Part shown: positions 1-5,107 of the stretch, piece after piece
Numbering within the stretch: the first letter of the stretch is position 1
How the letters are laid out: each line of letters starts with the position of its first letter
Assembly: GCA_964489125.1 (NCBI GenBank)
Contig: CAZAXY010000142.1
Span: forward strand, 1 to 7,671
DNA from: GYS-P2D sp964489125
Lineage (GTDB): Bacteria; Bacteroidota; Bacteroidia; Chitinophagales; Saprospiraceae
Length of the DNA stretch: 7,671 nucleotides
Direction of reading: 5' to 3'
Notes under the pieces: model-generated
Seen by the model: the letters and a program-made list of their open reading frames with translations, nothing else
Databases searched by the model: none
What the model was told of the DNA's origin: nothing
Translations under genes and position numbers: made by a program

Positions 1-161
1 TGGTAGTCGTCGATCTGTTTATGCTTACCATGACCATACTCACGAAGATTATGAACGGCTATCGTAACAAGCCCTTTGTCCTGAGCACGCCTTAAAATGC
101 TATGCTTAAAAGGGCTTTCCAACAATTCTGGTAGGCAAGAGATAATATCGAAGCGAAGCAT
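1..161 (-). CDS. trmD: tRNA (guanine-N1-)-methyltransferase TrmD, N-terminal part
   Basis: Minus-strand reading from the ATG at 161-159 gives 53 residues beginning MLRFDIISCLPELLESPFKH and reaching KHKQIDDY at the window edge. This matches the TrmD N-terminus: the RFDII strand, the P-LL-SPF-SIL-RA segment, and the (K/R)Q-DDYPFGGG-type region that is just being entered. TrmD is a SPOUT-class enzyme that transfers a methyl group from S-adenosylmethionine to N1 of G37 in tRNAs, preventing +1 frameshifting; it is cytoplasmic and usually essential. Only about a quarter of the protein is present; the knotted SAM site and C-terminal domain lie outside. The ATG directly abuts the TAG stop of the upstream peptidase gene, so the two are probably co-transcribed and translationally coupled. 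In many bacteria trmD sits with ribosomal genes (rpsP-rimM-trmD-rplS); here its upstream neighbour is a peptidase. Confidence 0.93.
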   Translation of the reverse strand, partial: MLRFDIISCLPELLESPFKHSILRRAQDKGLVTIAVHNLREYGHGKHKQIDDY

Positions 162-1550
162 CTATATTTTTAATGCCGTATAGTGCTTGTAAAACGATGG
201 TATGGTCTCTATCCCCTTAAGATAATTCCAGATGCCGTAGTGCTCGTTAGGGCTGTGTATATCATCCGAATCCAACCCAAAACCCATAAGAATTGTCTTC
301 ACACTGAGGATGTCTTCAAACAGTGCCACAATAGGAATACTCCCTCCACCTCGGACAGGAATCGGGTCTTTGCCAAATGCATCCTTCATTGCCAAATGAG
401 CTGCTTTATACTCGGGCGTATCTGTAGGCGTTACAGCAGGTTTACCTCCATGATGTGGTCGTACTTCAACTTTTACACCCGCAGGCGCTAAGCTTTCGAA
501 ATAGTCTTTAAACAGCTCTGTAATTTTCTCTTCGCTTTGATCGGGTACAAGGCGCATGCTGATTTTGGCAAATGCCTTAGACGGAAGAACTGTTTTGGCT
601 CCTTCGCCTATGTATCCACCCCAGATTCCATTGACATCGAGCGTCGGGCGTATAGATGTACGTTCCAAGGTGGTATACCCTTTCTCTCCATGTACATCAC
701 CGATTTCTAAATCTTCCTTATAATCTGTCAGACTGAATGGGGCTTTATTCATCTCAGCACGTTCATCTGCCGATACGTCTACGACATCATCATAAAATGA
801 TGGAATTGTTATACGATTCTGATCATCCTGCAGCGAGTCGATCATCTGACATAAGATATTGATCGGGTTAGCAACGCCTCCGCCATATACACCTGAATGT
901 AGGTCACGATTAGGCCCCGTAATCTCTACCTCGACATAACTTAATCCTCTCAAGCCAACGGTTATAGAGGGTACATCATTTGCAATGATTGACGTATCTG
1001 ACACTAGGACTACATCACAAGCCAACAGATCCTTATGTTCAGACATGAAATCTCCGAGATTGTCGGAACCTACCTCTTCTTCTCCTTCGATTAAAAACTT
1101 AACATTACAAGGCAAGCTGTTCGTTTGCATCATCGCTTCAAAAGCTTTAACGTGCATGTACATCTGACCTTTATCATCACAAGACCCACGAGCGAATATA
1201 GCACCATCAGGATGTAATTTAGTTTTCTTGATTACTGGCTCAAATGGGGGTGAGTCCCATAACTCGAGTGGATCGGGAGGCTGCACATCATAATGACCGT
1301 AGACTAAGACTGTCGGGAGCTTATCTCCAATCATCTTCTCTGCATAGACGATTGGATGACCTTGCGTTTCATATTTTTCCGCTACATCGACACCTGCATT
1401 GAGCAATGAGTCTATGACAGCATCTGCGGTACGGACCACATCCTTTGCATAAGCCGGATCAGCACTTATCGATGGGATTTTGAGTAGCTCAAGCAATTCC
1501 CCAATGAACCGTTCTTTATGTTCTTGTATATATGTTGTCGTTGTGTGCAT
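162..1550 (-). CDS. M20-family metallodipeptidase (ArgE/DapE/CPG2/ACY1 superfamily)
   Basis: This 462-residue protein has the full two-zinc M20 site. H86 and D88 lie in YGHYDVQP. D125 in the RGSCDDKGQ motif is the bridging aspartate. E158 (catalytic base) and E159 (metal ligand) lie in EGEEEVGS. D185 lies in VSDTS, H218 in the lid/dimerisation-domain motif DLHSGVYGG, and H432 in the C-terminal DDIHSPNEH motif. Length and motifs fit the carnosinase/CPG2-like dipeptidase branch, which cleaves dipeptides or N-acyl amino acids; the actual substrate cannot be read from sequence. I see no signal peptide, so it is probably cytoplasmic. The ATG at 1550 is chosen because homologues of this branch begin with a short Y-x-E/Q-x-HK-x-RF helix, seen here at residues 7-15. 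It starts 51 nt after the cdaA stop and ends directly against the trmD ATG. A promoter-like TAnnTTTG box lies only 6 nt before its start. Confidence 0.93.
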   Translation of the reverse strand: MHTTTTYIQEHKERFIGELLELLKIPSISADPAYAKDVVRTADAVIDSLLNAGVDVAEKYETQGHPIVYAEKMIGDKLPTVLVYGHYDVQPPDPLELWDSPPFEPVIKKTKLHPDGAIFARGSCDDKGQMYMHVKAFEAMMQTNSLPCNVKFLIEGEEEVGSDNLGDFMSEHKDLLACDVVLVSDTSIIANDVPSITVGLRGLSYVEVEITGPNRDLHSGVYGGGVANPINILCQMIDSLQDDQNRITIPSFYDDVVDVSADERAEMNKAPFSLTDYKEDLEIGDVHGEKGYTTLERTSIRPTLDVNGIWGGYIGEGAKTVLPSKAFAKISMRLVPDQSEEKITELFKDYFESLAPAGVKVEVRPHHGGKPAVTPTDTPEYKAAHLAMKDAFGKDPIPVRGGGSIPIVALFEDILSVKTILMGFGLDSDDIHSPNEHYGIWNYLKGIETIPSFYKHYTALKI

Positions 1551-1556
1551 AGGCTA

Positions 1557-1564
1557 CAAAAGTA
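1557..1564 (-). promoter_or_regulatory. Candidate Bacteroidota -7 box upstream of the M20 peptidase gene
   Basis: The minus strand reads TACTTTTG, a full match to the TAnnTTTG -7 element recognised by the Bacteroidota primary sigma factor. It lies in the 51-nt gap between cdaA and the peptidase gene. No TTG is found at the expected 19-20 nt upstream (TAA is there instead), so only half of the bipartite promoter is present. Only 6 nt (TAGCCT) separate the box from the ATG, so a transcript from it would have almost no leader. It could give the peptidase-trmD pair expression independent of cdaA. Confidence 0.35.
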
Positions 1565-1601
1565 TAGTAATTGCATATAAGGATTATCTTAATTATCGAT
1601 A

Positions 1602-2402
1602 TCAATCCTTAAGAGCTGTTTTTAATTTAGACTTGAGTACAGACTGGTTAGCAAGTCGTGTCAACTTTCCTCCAACTGCCACGGACCAAGCGCCGTTTTC
1701 TTCTGATACAACGAAAGCCATAGCATTAGTTTTTTCGGACACTCCTAATGCCGCTCGATGGCGTAGGCCAAGATCGGCATCAATAGAGTTATTTTCAGTA
1801 ACAGGTAGAATGACGCTTACAGAGTATATCCGATCATTGATCATTATGGCTGCACCGTCATGCGTAGGAGATTCTTTCTGAAATATCGTGCGTAATAGCT
1901 GAGAAGACACCTTGGCATCAATAACTTGACCCGAATTATTCCATATAGGCGTCTCTCGATTATTACTGATGACAATGAGTGCACCCACTTGCTCAGCTCT
2001 AAAACTCTCCATAGCGAGATATACTTCATCGACGATGTTCATTACAGCAGAATCGTCAATTACCATTTGATCCCCCCACAGTCTCTCAATAAAAGTAAAT
2101 CGATTCTTAAGTGTATTATTCCCTAAAAAAAGTAGAAACTGCCTAATCTCCGGCTGGAAGATAATTATCAATATTAATACCCCAAATCCAACAAAAGGCC
2201 CTAACAAAAAGGTTAAAAGCCCCATTTTTAGATAACTCACCGCGTACCATACCCCATAGAGCAGCATCAAGCCAATGAAAATATTGAAAGCAATAGTCCC
2301 ACGTAATAACTTGTATATCTGCCAGATAAGAAACAATACGATCAGAATATCGATTACATCAAGTATTCGGATATCATATAACGAGATCAAAAGTTGCACC
2401 AT
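1602..2402 (-). CDS. cdaA: Diadenylate cyclase CdaA (membrane-bound DAC/DisA_N domain)
   Basis: This 266-residue protein condenses two ATP into the second messenger c-di-AMP. The N-terminus has three hydrophobic segments at about residues 15-33, 39-58 and 62-82, typical of the CdaA (DacA/YbbP) architecture. The DisA_N catalytic domain follows from about residue 105. Both signature motifs are intact: D182-G183-A184 in SPTHDGAAIM, and R214-H215-R216 in LGLRHRAALG. The length is normal for the family. c-di-AMP typically controls potassium and osmolyte transport and envelope homeostasis (family knowledge). In many Bacteroidota cdaA follows folP, and in Firmicutes it precedes the regulator gene cdaR; neither is adjacent here. 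It begins 86 nt after the hydroxylase stop and ends 51 nt before the peptidase. No convincing promoter or SD is seen in the 86-nt gap; AGGA lies only 1-2 nt from the ATG. Confidence 0.95.
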   Translation of the reverse strand: MVQLLISLYDIRILDVIDILIVLFLIWQIYKLLRGTIAFNIFIGLMLLYGVWYAVSYLKMGLLTFLLGPFVGFGVLILIIIFQPEIRQFLLFLGNNTLKNRFTFIERLWGDQMVIDDSAVMNIVDEVYLAMESFRAEQVGALIVISNNRETPIWNNSGQVIDAKVSSQLLRTIFQKESPTHDGAAIMINDRIYSVSVILPVTENNSIDADLGLRHRAALGVSEKTNAMAFVVSEENGAWSVAVGGKLTRLANQSVLKSKLKTALKD

Positions 2403-2488
2403 GTCCTAATAATCAGTGAAGATACTACTCTATGCTTATTTGGGCTTTTTAATTATCGCTGATGGTCATTAGGTTAAGTGGAAACATC

Positions 2489-4246
2489 TCATACAGGTAC
2501 AGAGTTGTGTTGATCAATTAACCGCAATCCGCTTTCTATTAACTCTTTGAGATTTTCATCCTTTTCTGAGACTTTATTTAATTGATCATACACAATATGA
2601 GCCTTCGGCAGGTTATGTTTTATTAGTATTTCATATAATTCTAAGAGTATCAGCCATTCTTGATCAAAATCCCTTAATATCTCGTCAGTCAGACTATCCA
2701 GTTGGTCTGTTGAAGCTTCAATAGAACGATATGAGCGCAACTGCTTGTATACATCTTCAGTGGGGCTCTTCACCAAATCATGAATGGTTATGGTGTCGGT
2801 TTTTACATGATCCAGAAGATCAAAAGATTTCAGGTCTGCGGGCCCTGCGTGAGCGGAGACAATCTTGGACCCAATCGCCAAATAATAAATATCTTGATCT
2901 GGATGAAAGATATGTTTCCCTTGCCACATAACACTACATCCCTTCAATGCGACAAGCATGATCTTGCCGAGGATATTACGAGTACCAGTAATAACCTGTC
3001 CAGATACAGTAATTCCTCTCTCAAATTGAAGGGAGATTTTCTCGCCTTCAACTATGTTATAATTTACTAATTCTCTAGGAGACATATCTTCCAATTCTTT
3101 ATTAACTCCCCTTAACTTGCCTATAGCCACACCATAACCAGCTGGATATTGATCAGAACTATGACCGATCAGTTCTCGCTCTCTATAAGCCAAAGCAGTA
3201 GGACCATCAGTTTGCACATAACACAAGTCACCATCATCATTAACATAGCGATCTGAGAACACTCCAGTAATCTGCAGACCAGTGCTTAACTCAATCGTAC
3301 CTAACTGCTTGGATTTGATAAGTTTATCTACTCCTGAGAGACCTCCTGTTCGAACTGCCATGGTTTCTGCAAATTCATTGAGGATCTCACTTAGATATGA
3401 AAACGATGGGGTAACAAACAGCTGTGGTTGTGGCTTAGTCACATCAAATGATTGATATACTGCATCAATACTAAGCGGTATCTTCTTAACATTGTCTGTG
3501 AGACACCACTTACTCTCTCCTATCGACGACAGCAAGCCAGCGCCGTATATCCTTGGGTTATCTACAGATCCAAATAATCCATACTCTATAGTCCACCAAT
3601 GAAGGTTTTTAAGTAATTGCAATTCAGACGGTTCAGTCATCTCATCTTGCAATCGCATAATATCTCGCTCTAATTGGGCTATACGTTCTGATGCAGTGGC
3701 AACCTTTTCTTTGAGGCTAGCCAGTTCTCTTACAGCCTCAAAAAGTTGACGATCTGCATAGGAACTAATAGCCTTCGCTCCAATCTCTCCGAACAATCGT
3801 AGATATTCCGAATAGTCTGAATTCGCTATTATCGGAGCATGTCCAGCCGCCTCATGGATGATATCAGGTGTTGTTGTATACTCAATATTCTTTAGCAATC
3901 GTATATCAGATGCTATCACTAGTACATTGTAGGCTTGAAACTCCATAAATGCCGCAGATGGGATCAGCCCATCGACTGCGACTGCTGCCCAACCTATGTC
4001 TTTTAAGATTGGATTCATACCATACATACTAGGAATCACCTCTGTATTAATACCCGTCCGATTCAATCCATCGAGATAAGATTCATGTGCAACGCTTGGC
4101 AGATAATCTGCACTCTTTCTCATCACATATCTCCACACAGCTTGATTCTCATACGTGTAGTGCTCATAATTCTGTGGCAGTATATACTGCTTGAGATGAT
4201 CGGGTAATCGATCAATAATTGGGTTGGACATTGTCGGATCAATCAT
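2489..4246 (-). CDS. phhA: Aromatic amino acid hydroxylase, long Bacteroidota form (phenylalanine 4-monooxygenase-like)
   Basis: This is a 585-residue member of the biopterin-dependent aromatic amino acid hydroxylases, which use Fe(II), tetrahydropterin and O2 to hydroxylate Phe, Tyr or Trp. The iron site is recognisable: H131 and H136 in TPDIIHEAAGHAP, and E221 in HWWTIEYGL. The following conserved stretch YGAGLLSSIGE and a later SFSYLSE motif also fit. There is no N-terminal ACT domain. Between H136 and E221 lie 85 residues, against about 40 in human PAH, because of a heptad-like helical insert at about 170-205 (LASLKEKVATASERIAQLER). After the catalytic core (to about 300), residues 316-475 look beta-rich and 480-585 helical, making the protein about twice the length of proteobacterial PhhA (roughly 260-300 residues). 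The specificity between Phe, Tyr and Trp cannot be read here. The start at 4246 lies one base after the DUF4286 stop (coupled); Met6 is an alternative start. No pterin-carbinolamine dehydratase gene is next to it. Confidence 0.92.
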   Translation of the reverse strand: MIDPTMSNPIIDRLPDHLKQYILPQNYEHYTYENQAVWRYVMRKSADYLPSVAHESYLDGLNRTGINTEVIPSMYGMNPILKDIGWAAVAVDGLIPSAAFMEFQAYNVLVIASDIRLLKNIEYTTTPDIIHEAAGHAPIIANSDYSEYLRLFGEIGAKAISSYADRQLFEAVRELASLKEKVATASERIAQLERDIMRLQDEMTEPSELQLLKNLHWWTIEYGLFGSVDNPRIYGAGLLSSIGESKWCLTDNVKKIPLSIDAVYQSFDVTKPQPQLFVTPSFSYLSEILNEFAETMAVRTGGLSGVDKLIKSKQLGTIELSTGLQITGVFSDRYVNDDGDLCYVQTDGPTALAYRERELIGHSSDQYPAGYGVAIGKLRGVNKELEDMSPRELVNYNIVEGEKISLQFERGITVSGQVITGTRNILGKIMLVALKGCSVMWQGKHIFHPDQDIYYLAIGSKIVSAHAGPADLKSFDLLDHVKTDTITIHDLVKSPTEDVYKQLRSYRSIEASTDQLDSLTDEILRDFDQEWLILLELYEILIKHNLPKAHIVYDQLNKVSEKDENLKELIESGLRLIDQHNSVPV

Positions 4247-4247
4247 C

Positions 4248-4562
4248 TCATTGGATTTTATTGGTTAGCACCTTATAGATTGATCGTTCAGCTTGGAACT
4301 TGCCATTGAATCTATCGACAACATCCTGCTTAAGATCAGATGCATAGTTTGAATTGTAAATATCAAGATCACCTTGTGATCTATAATGGTAATTACTGAT
4401 ATAATAGGATGATATCGGATCATCGCTCATGAGTTTTCTGAATTCGTAATGAGTGAAGCAGCCAGTCTTAACTAGATCGTCCAGATGCTTATCAATAAAA
4501 AAAGCTTCCCACTCCGATGCGATTTCTTTGTTCACTCTACACTTGACACTATAGATATACAT
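4248..4562 (-). CDS. DUF4286 family protein
   Basis: This 104-residue protein begins MYIYSVKCRVNKEIASEWEAFF and contains a DDLVKTGCFTHYEFRKL segment, a YYISNYHYRSQGDLDIY stretch and a C-terminal RFNGKFQAERSIYKVL. That order (a beta strand, a W-x-x-F/W helix, 'H-lxdLvkTGcF', an alternating aromatic strand, then an F-x-x-ER/FRT end) is that of the DUF4286 family of Bacteroidota. These small cytoplasmic ferredoxin-fold-like proteins have no established function. It is immediately upstream of the hydroxylase with a 1-nt gap, so co-expression is very likely; a structural or regulatory link to aromatic amino acid hydroxylation is only inference. No signal peptide or metal motif is visible. The start at 4562 is the only ATG that preserves the first strand. 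It follows the stop of a possible 50-codon ORF by 20 nt. Confidence 0.85.
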   Translation of the reverse strand: MYIYSVKCRVNKEIASEWEAFFIDKHLDDLVKTGCFTHYEFRKLMSDDPISSYYISNYHYRSQGDLDIYNSNYASDLKQDVVDRFNGKFQAERSIYKVLTNKIQ

Positions 4563-4582
4563 AGTTCTTAGTTAAGTACCTT

Positions 4583-4735
4583 TTATAGGCATACGATTAT
4601 TGTCCAGATAGAGCTTGATAAAAAGAGAACAGCTTGTTCAGAACTACCTGCGCATAGGGCTATCTGGTTGGCTCCCTTGAAGGGCATGGTACCTTGCTTT
4701 GTTGCAGATTCTTTATTCAGTTCTATTGTATTCAT
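4583..4735 (-). CDS. Possible small protein (50 residues) or upstream ORF, unrecognised
   Basis: An ATG-initiated frame of 50 codons plus TAA starts at 4735 and ends 20 nt before the DUF4286 gene. The first half is polar (MNTIELNKESATKQGTMPFK). The second half becomes hydrophobic (QAVLFLSSSIWTIIVCL), as in a small membrane-anchored peptide with its hydrophobic part at the C-terminus. I recognise no family. It is not enriched in Phe, Tyr or Trp codons, so it does not look like a classic attenuator leader peptide for aromatic amino acids. The same DNA can fold as RNA (8-bp outer stem 4604-4611/4660-4667), so it may instead be a structured leader or a decayed gene remnant. It is kept because its position and strand are right for the first cistron of the DUF4286-hydroxylase unit. 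Confidence 0.3.
   Translation of the reverse strand: MNTIELNKESATKQGTMPFKGANQIALCAGSSEQAVLFLSSSIWTIIVCL
4604..4667 (-). repeat. Inverted-repeat fold in the DUF4286-hydroxylase leader
   Basis: A perfect 8-bp inverted repeat, CCAGATAG at 4604-4611 and CTATCTGG at 4660-4667, encloses 48 nt. Inside it is a second dyad at 4627-4639, GAACA-GCT-TGTTC, a 5-bp stem with a 3-nt loop. In the minus-strand transcript these would make a closed outer stem with an inner hairpin, ending about 40 nt before the DUF4286 ATG. It overlaps the possible 50-residue ORF. No run of U follows, so it is not an ordinary terminator. It matches no riboswitch class I know. Confidence 0.35.
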
Positions 4736-4749
4736 GATTGACTAAAATG

Positions 4750-4772
4750 TGAGATGATTCGATTTCATCTCA
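4750..4772. promoter_or_regulatory. 23-bp perfect dyad, possible operator or RNA hairpin
   Basis: TGAGATGA at 4750-4757 and TCATCTCA at 4765-4772 are perfect 8-bp complements around a 7-nt centre (ttcgatt). The dyad sits 14 nt upstream of the ATG at 4735 and well downstream of the sigma-54-like promoter, so it would lie in the transcribed leader. It could be a regulator-binding operator or a stem-loop. What follows on minus (CATTTTAGTC) is too poor in T for a confident terminator. Confidence 0.4.
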
Positions 4773-4796
4773 AAACATTTATAAATGCCCTTTTTT

Positions 4797-4836
4797 ATGA
4801 ATAAGTTGCCAAAAAAGATGAATAATACGGCAACTT
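4797..4836. repeat. Interleaved direct and inverted repeats
   Basis: The 8-mer ATGAATAA occurs at 4797-4804 and again at 4818-4825, exactly 21 bp apart (two helical turns). Overlapping it, AAGTTGCC at 4803-4810 and GGCAACTT at 4829-4836 form a perfect 8-bp inverted repeat with an 18-nt spacer. T6 and A6 tracts flank or fill the element. Same-face spacing of direct repeats fits a DNA-binding-protein site; the inverted repeat could equally be a weak hairpin. No function can be assigned from sequence alone. Confidence 0.35.
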
Positions 4837-4923
4837 TCTAACTAACCTAAACACAGTCGATGTAAGGTACAAGAGCCCATATACCTATATAGTTGGCACT
4901 TGCATGGTTTAAAGAGAATTTAT

Positions 4924-4938
4924 GCCAAGTATGTGCCA
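4924..4938 (-). promoter_or_regulatory. Candidate sigma-54 (RpoN) -24/-12 promoter for the DUF4286-hydroxylase unit
   Basis: The minus strand reads TGGCACATACTTGGCAT going down from 4938. The -24 half is an exact TGGCAC. The -24 GG (4937-4936) and -12 GC (4925-4924) are separated by exactly 10 nt, the invariant sigma-54 spacing. The -12 half, TGGCA, differs from the TTGCA consensus at one base. The predicted start is near 4912, about 175 nt before the possible small ORF and about 350 nt before DUF4286. Dyads at 5038-5082 are 125-170 bp upstream, where bacterial enhancer-binding activators normally sit. In Pseudomonas the phhA operon is sigma-54/PhhR-controlled (established); a parallel here is inference. 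Confidence 0.5.
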
Positions 4939-4992
4939 CAACTGAATTTTGAATTCTTTAAAACTTGCTCGAAACTAAGTTCAGTTTAGGGG

Positions 4993-5022
4993 TTGTGCTT
5001 TTATATACTGTCTTTATCTATG
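4993..5022 (+). promoter_or_regulatory. Candidate Bacteroidota housekeeping promoter for the surface-protein gene
   Basis: A TTG at 4993-4995 is followed after exactly 19 nt by TATCTATG at 5015-5022. The Bacteroidota consensus is TTG-N19-TAnnTTTG, so spacing is exact and the -7 box has one mismatch (A for T in the sixth position). Transcription would begin near 5026-5030, leaving a leader of about 80 nt that contains both overlapping dyads before the ATG at 5108. Confidence 0.45.
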
Positions 5023-5037
5023 AGAAACAATCTAAGG

Positions 5038-5082
5038 TATAAGGCAAGTGCAAATACTGCCTTATAGCCCAGCTTGCTATAA
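5038..5082 (+). promoter_or_regulatory. Two overlapping, mutually exclusive dyads upstream of the surface-protein gene
   Basis: The first dyad is TATAAGGCA at 5038-5046 with TGCCTTATA at 5058-5066 (9 bp, perfect, 11-nt loop). The second is TTATAGC at 5062-5068 with GCTATAA at 5076-5082 (7 bp, perfect, 7-nt loop). They share 5062-5066, so as RNA only one can form at a time. In the plus-strand leader this resembles a switch, ending about 25 nt before the ATG. As DNA the same sites could be tandem activator-binding dyads upstream of the minus-strand sigma-54-like promoter. No poly-U tract follows the second hairpin, so a switch would act on translation or RNA stability rather than by intrinsic termination. 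Confidence 0.4.
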
Positions 5083-5107
5083 TAGAGAATAAACCAAAAA
5101 TAATCGA

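Larger units (their letters stand above)
4736..5107. other. Divergent intergenic control region, 372 bp
   Basis: No gene is supported between the start of the possible minus-strand small ORF and the plus-strand surface-protein start. The stretch is AT-rich and holds oppositely directed promoter candidates: a sigma-54-type element on minus at 4924-4938 and a TTG/TAnnTATG element on plus at 4993-5022. It also contains a symmetrical dyad (4750-4772), an interleaved direct/inverted repeat cluster (4797-4836) and two overlapping dyads (5038-5082). If the small ORF is not real, the untranslated region on the minus side extends to 4563. Confidence 0.75.

Noticed and set aside
2403..2488. Terminator or promoter between the hydroxylase and cdaA genes
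   Set aside because: No stem-loop with a T-run and no TTG/TAnnTTTG pair was found on the minus strand; the nearest box, TATCTTCA, has two mismatches.
183..3070. Plus-strand open frames opposite the peptidase, cdaA and hydroxylase genes
   Set aside because: They are antisense shadows of genes with complete catalytic motifs, with no independent start signals or recognisable products.
4627..4639. GAACA-GCT-TGTTC as a LexA/SOS-type operator
   Set aside because: The GAAC and GTTC halves are separated by 5 nt rather than the 4 nt of Gram-positive LexA boxes, and no SOS gene is nearby. It is more easily read as an RNA hairpin.
4893..4907. Plus-strand TTGGCACTTGCATGG resembling a sigma-54 promoter
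   Set aside because: Both halves are present but GG and GC are only 5 nt apart rather than 10, and 10 nt after the GG there is no GC. It forms an inverted repeat (TGGCAC/GTGCCA) with the minus-strand element.
4907..4962. TTTAAAG/CTTTAAA inverted repeat around the sigma-54-like element
   Set aside because: A 7-bp AT-only-rich match with a long spacer in AT-rich DNA is expected by chance.
5078..5083. TATAAT, an E. coli-type -10 box upstream of the surface-protein gene
   Set aside because: No TTGACA-like box at 16-18 nt, the organism looks like Bacteroidota with a different consensus, and the sequence is part of a dyad arm.
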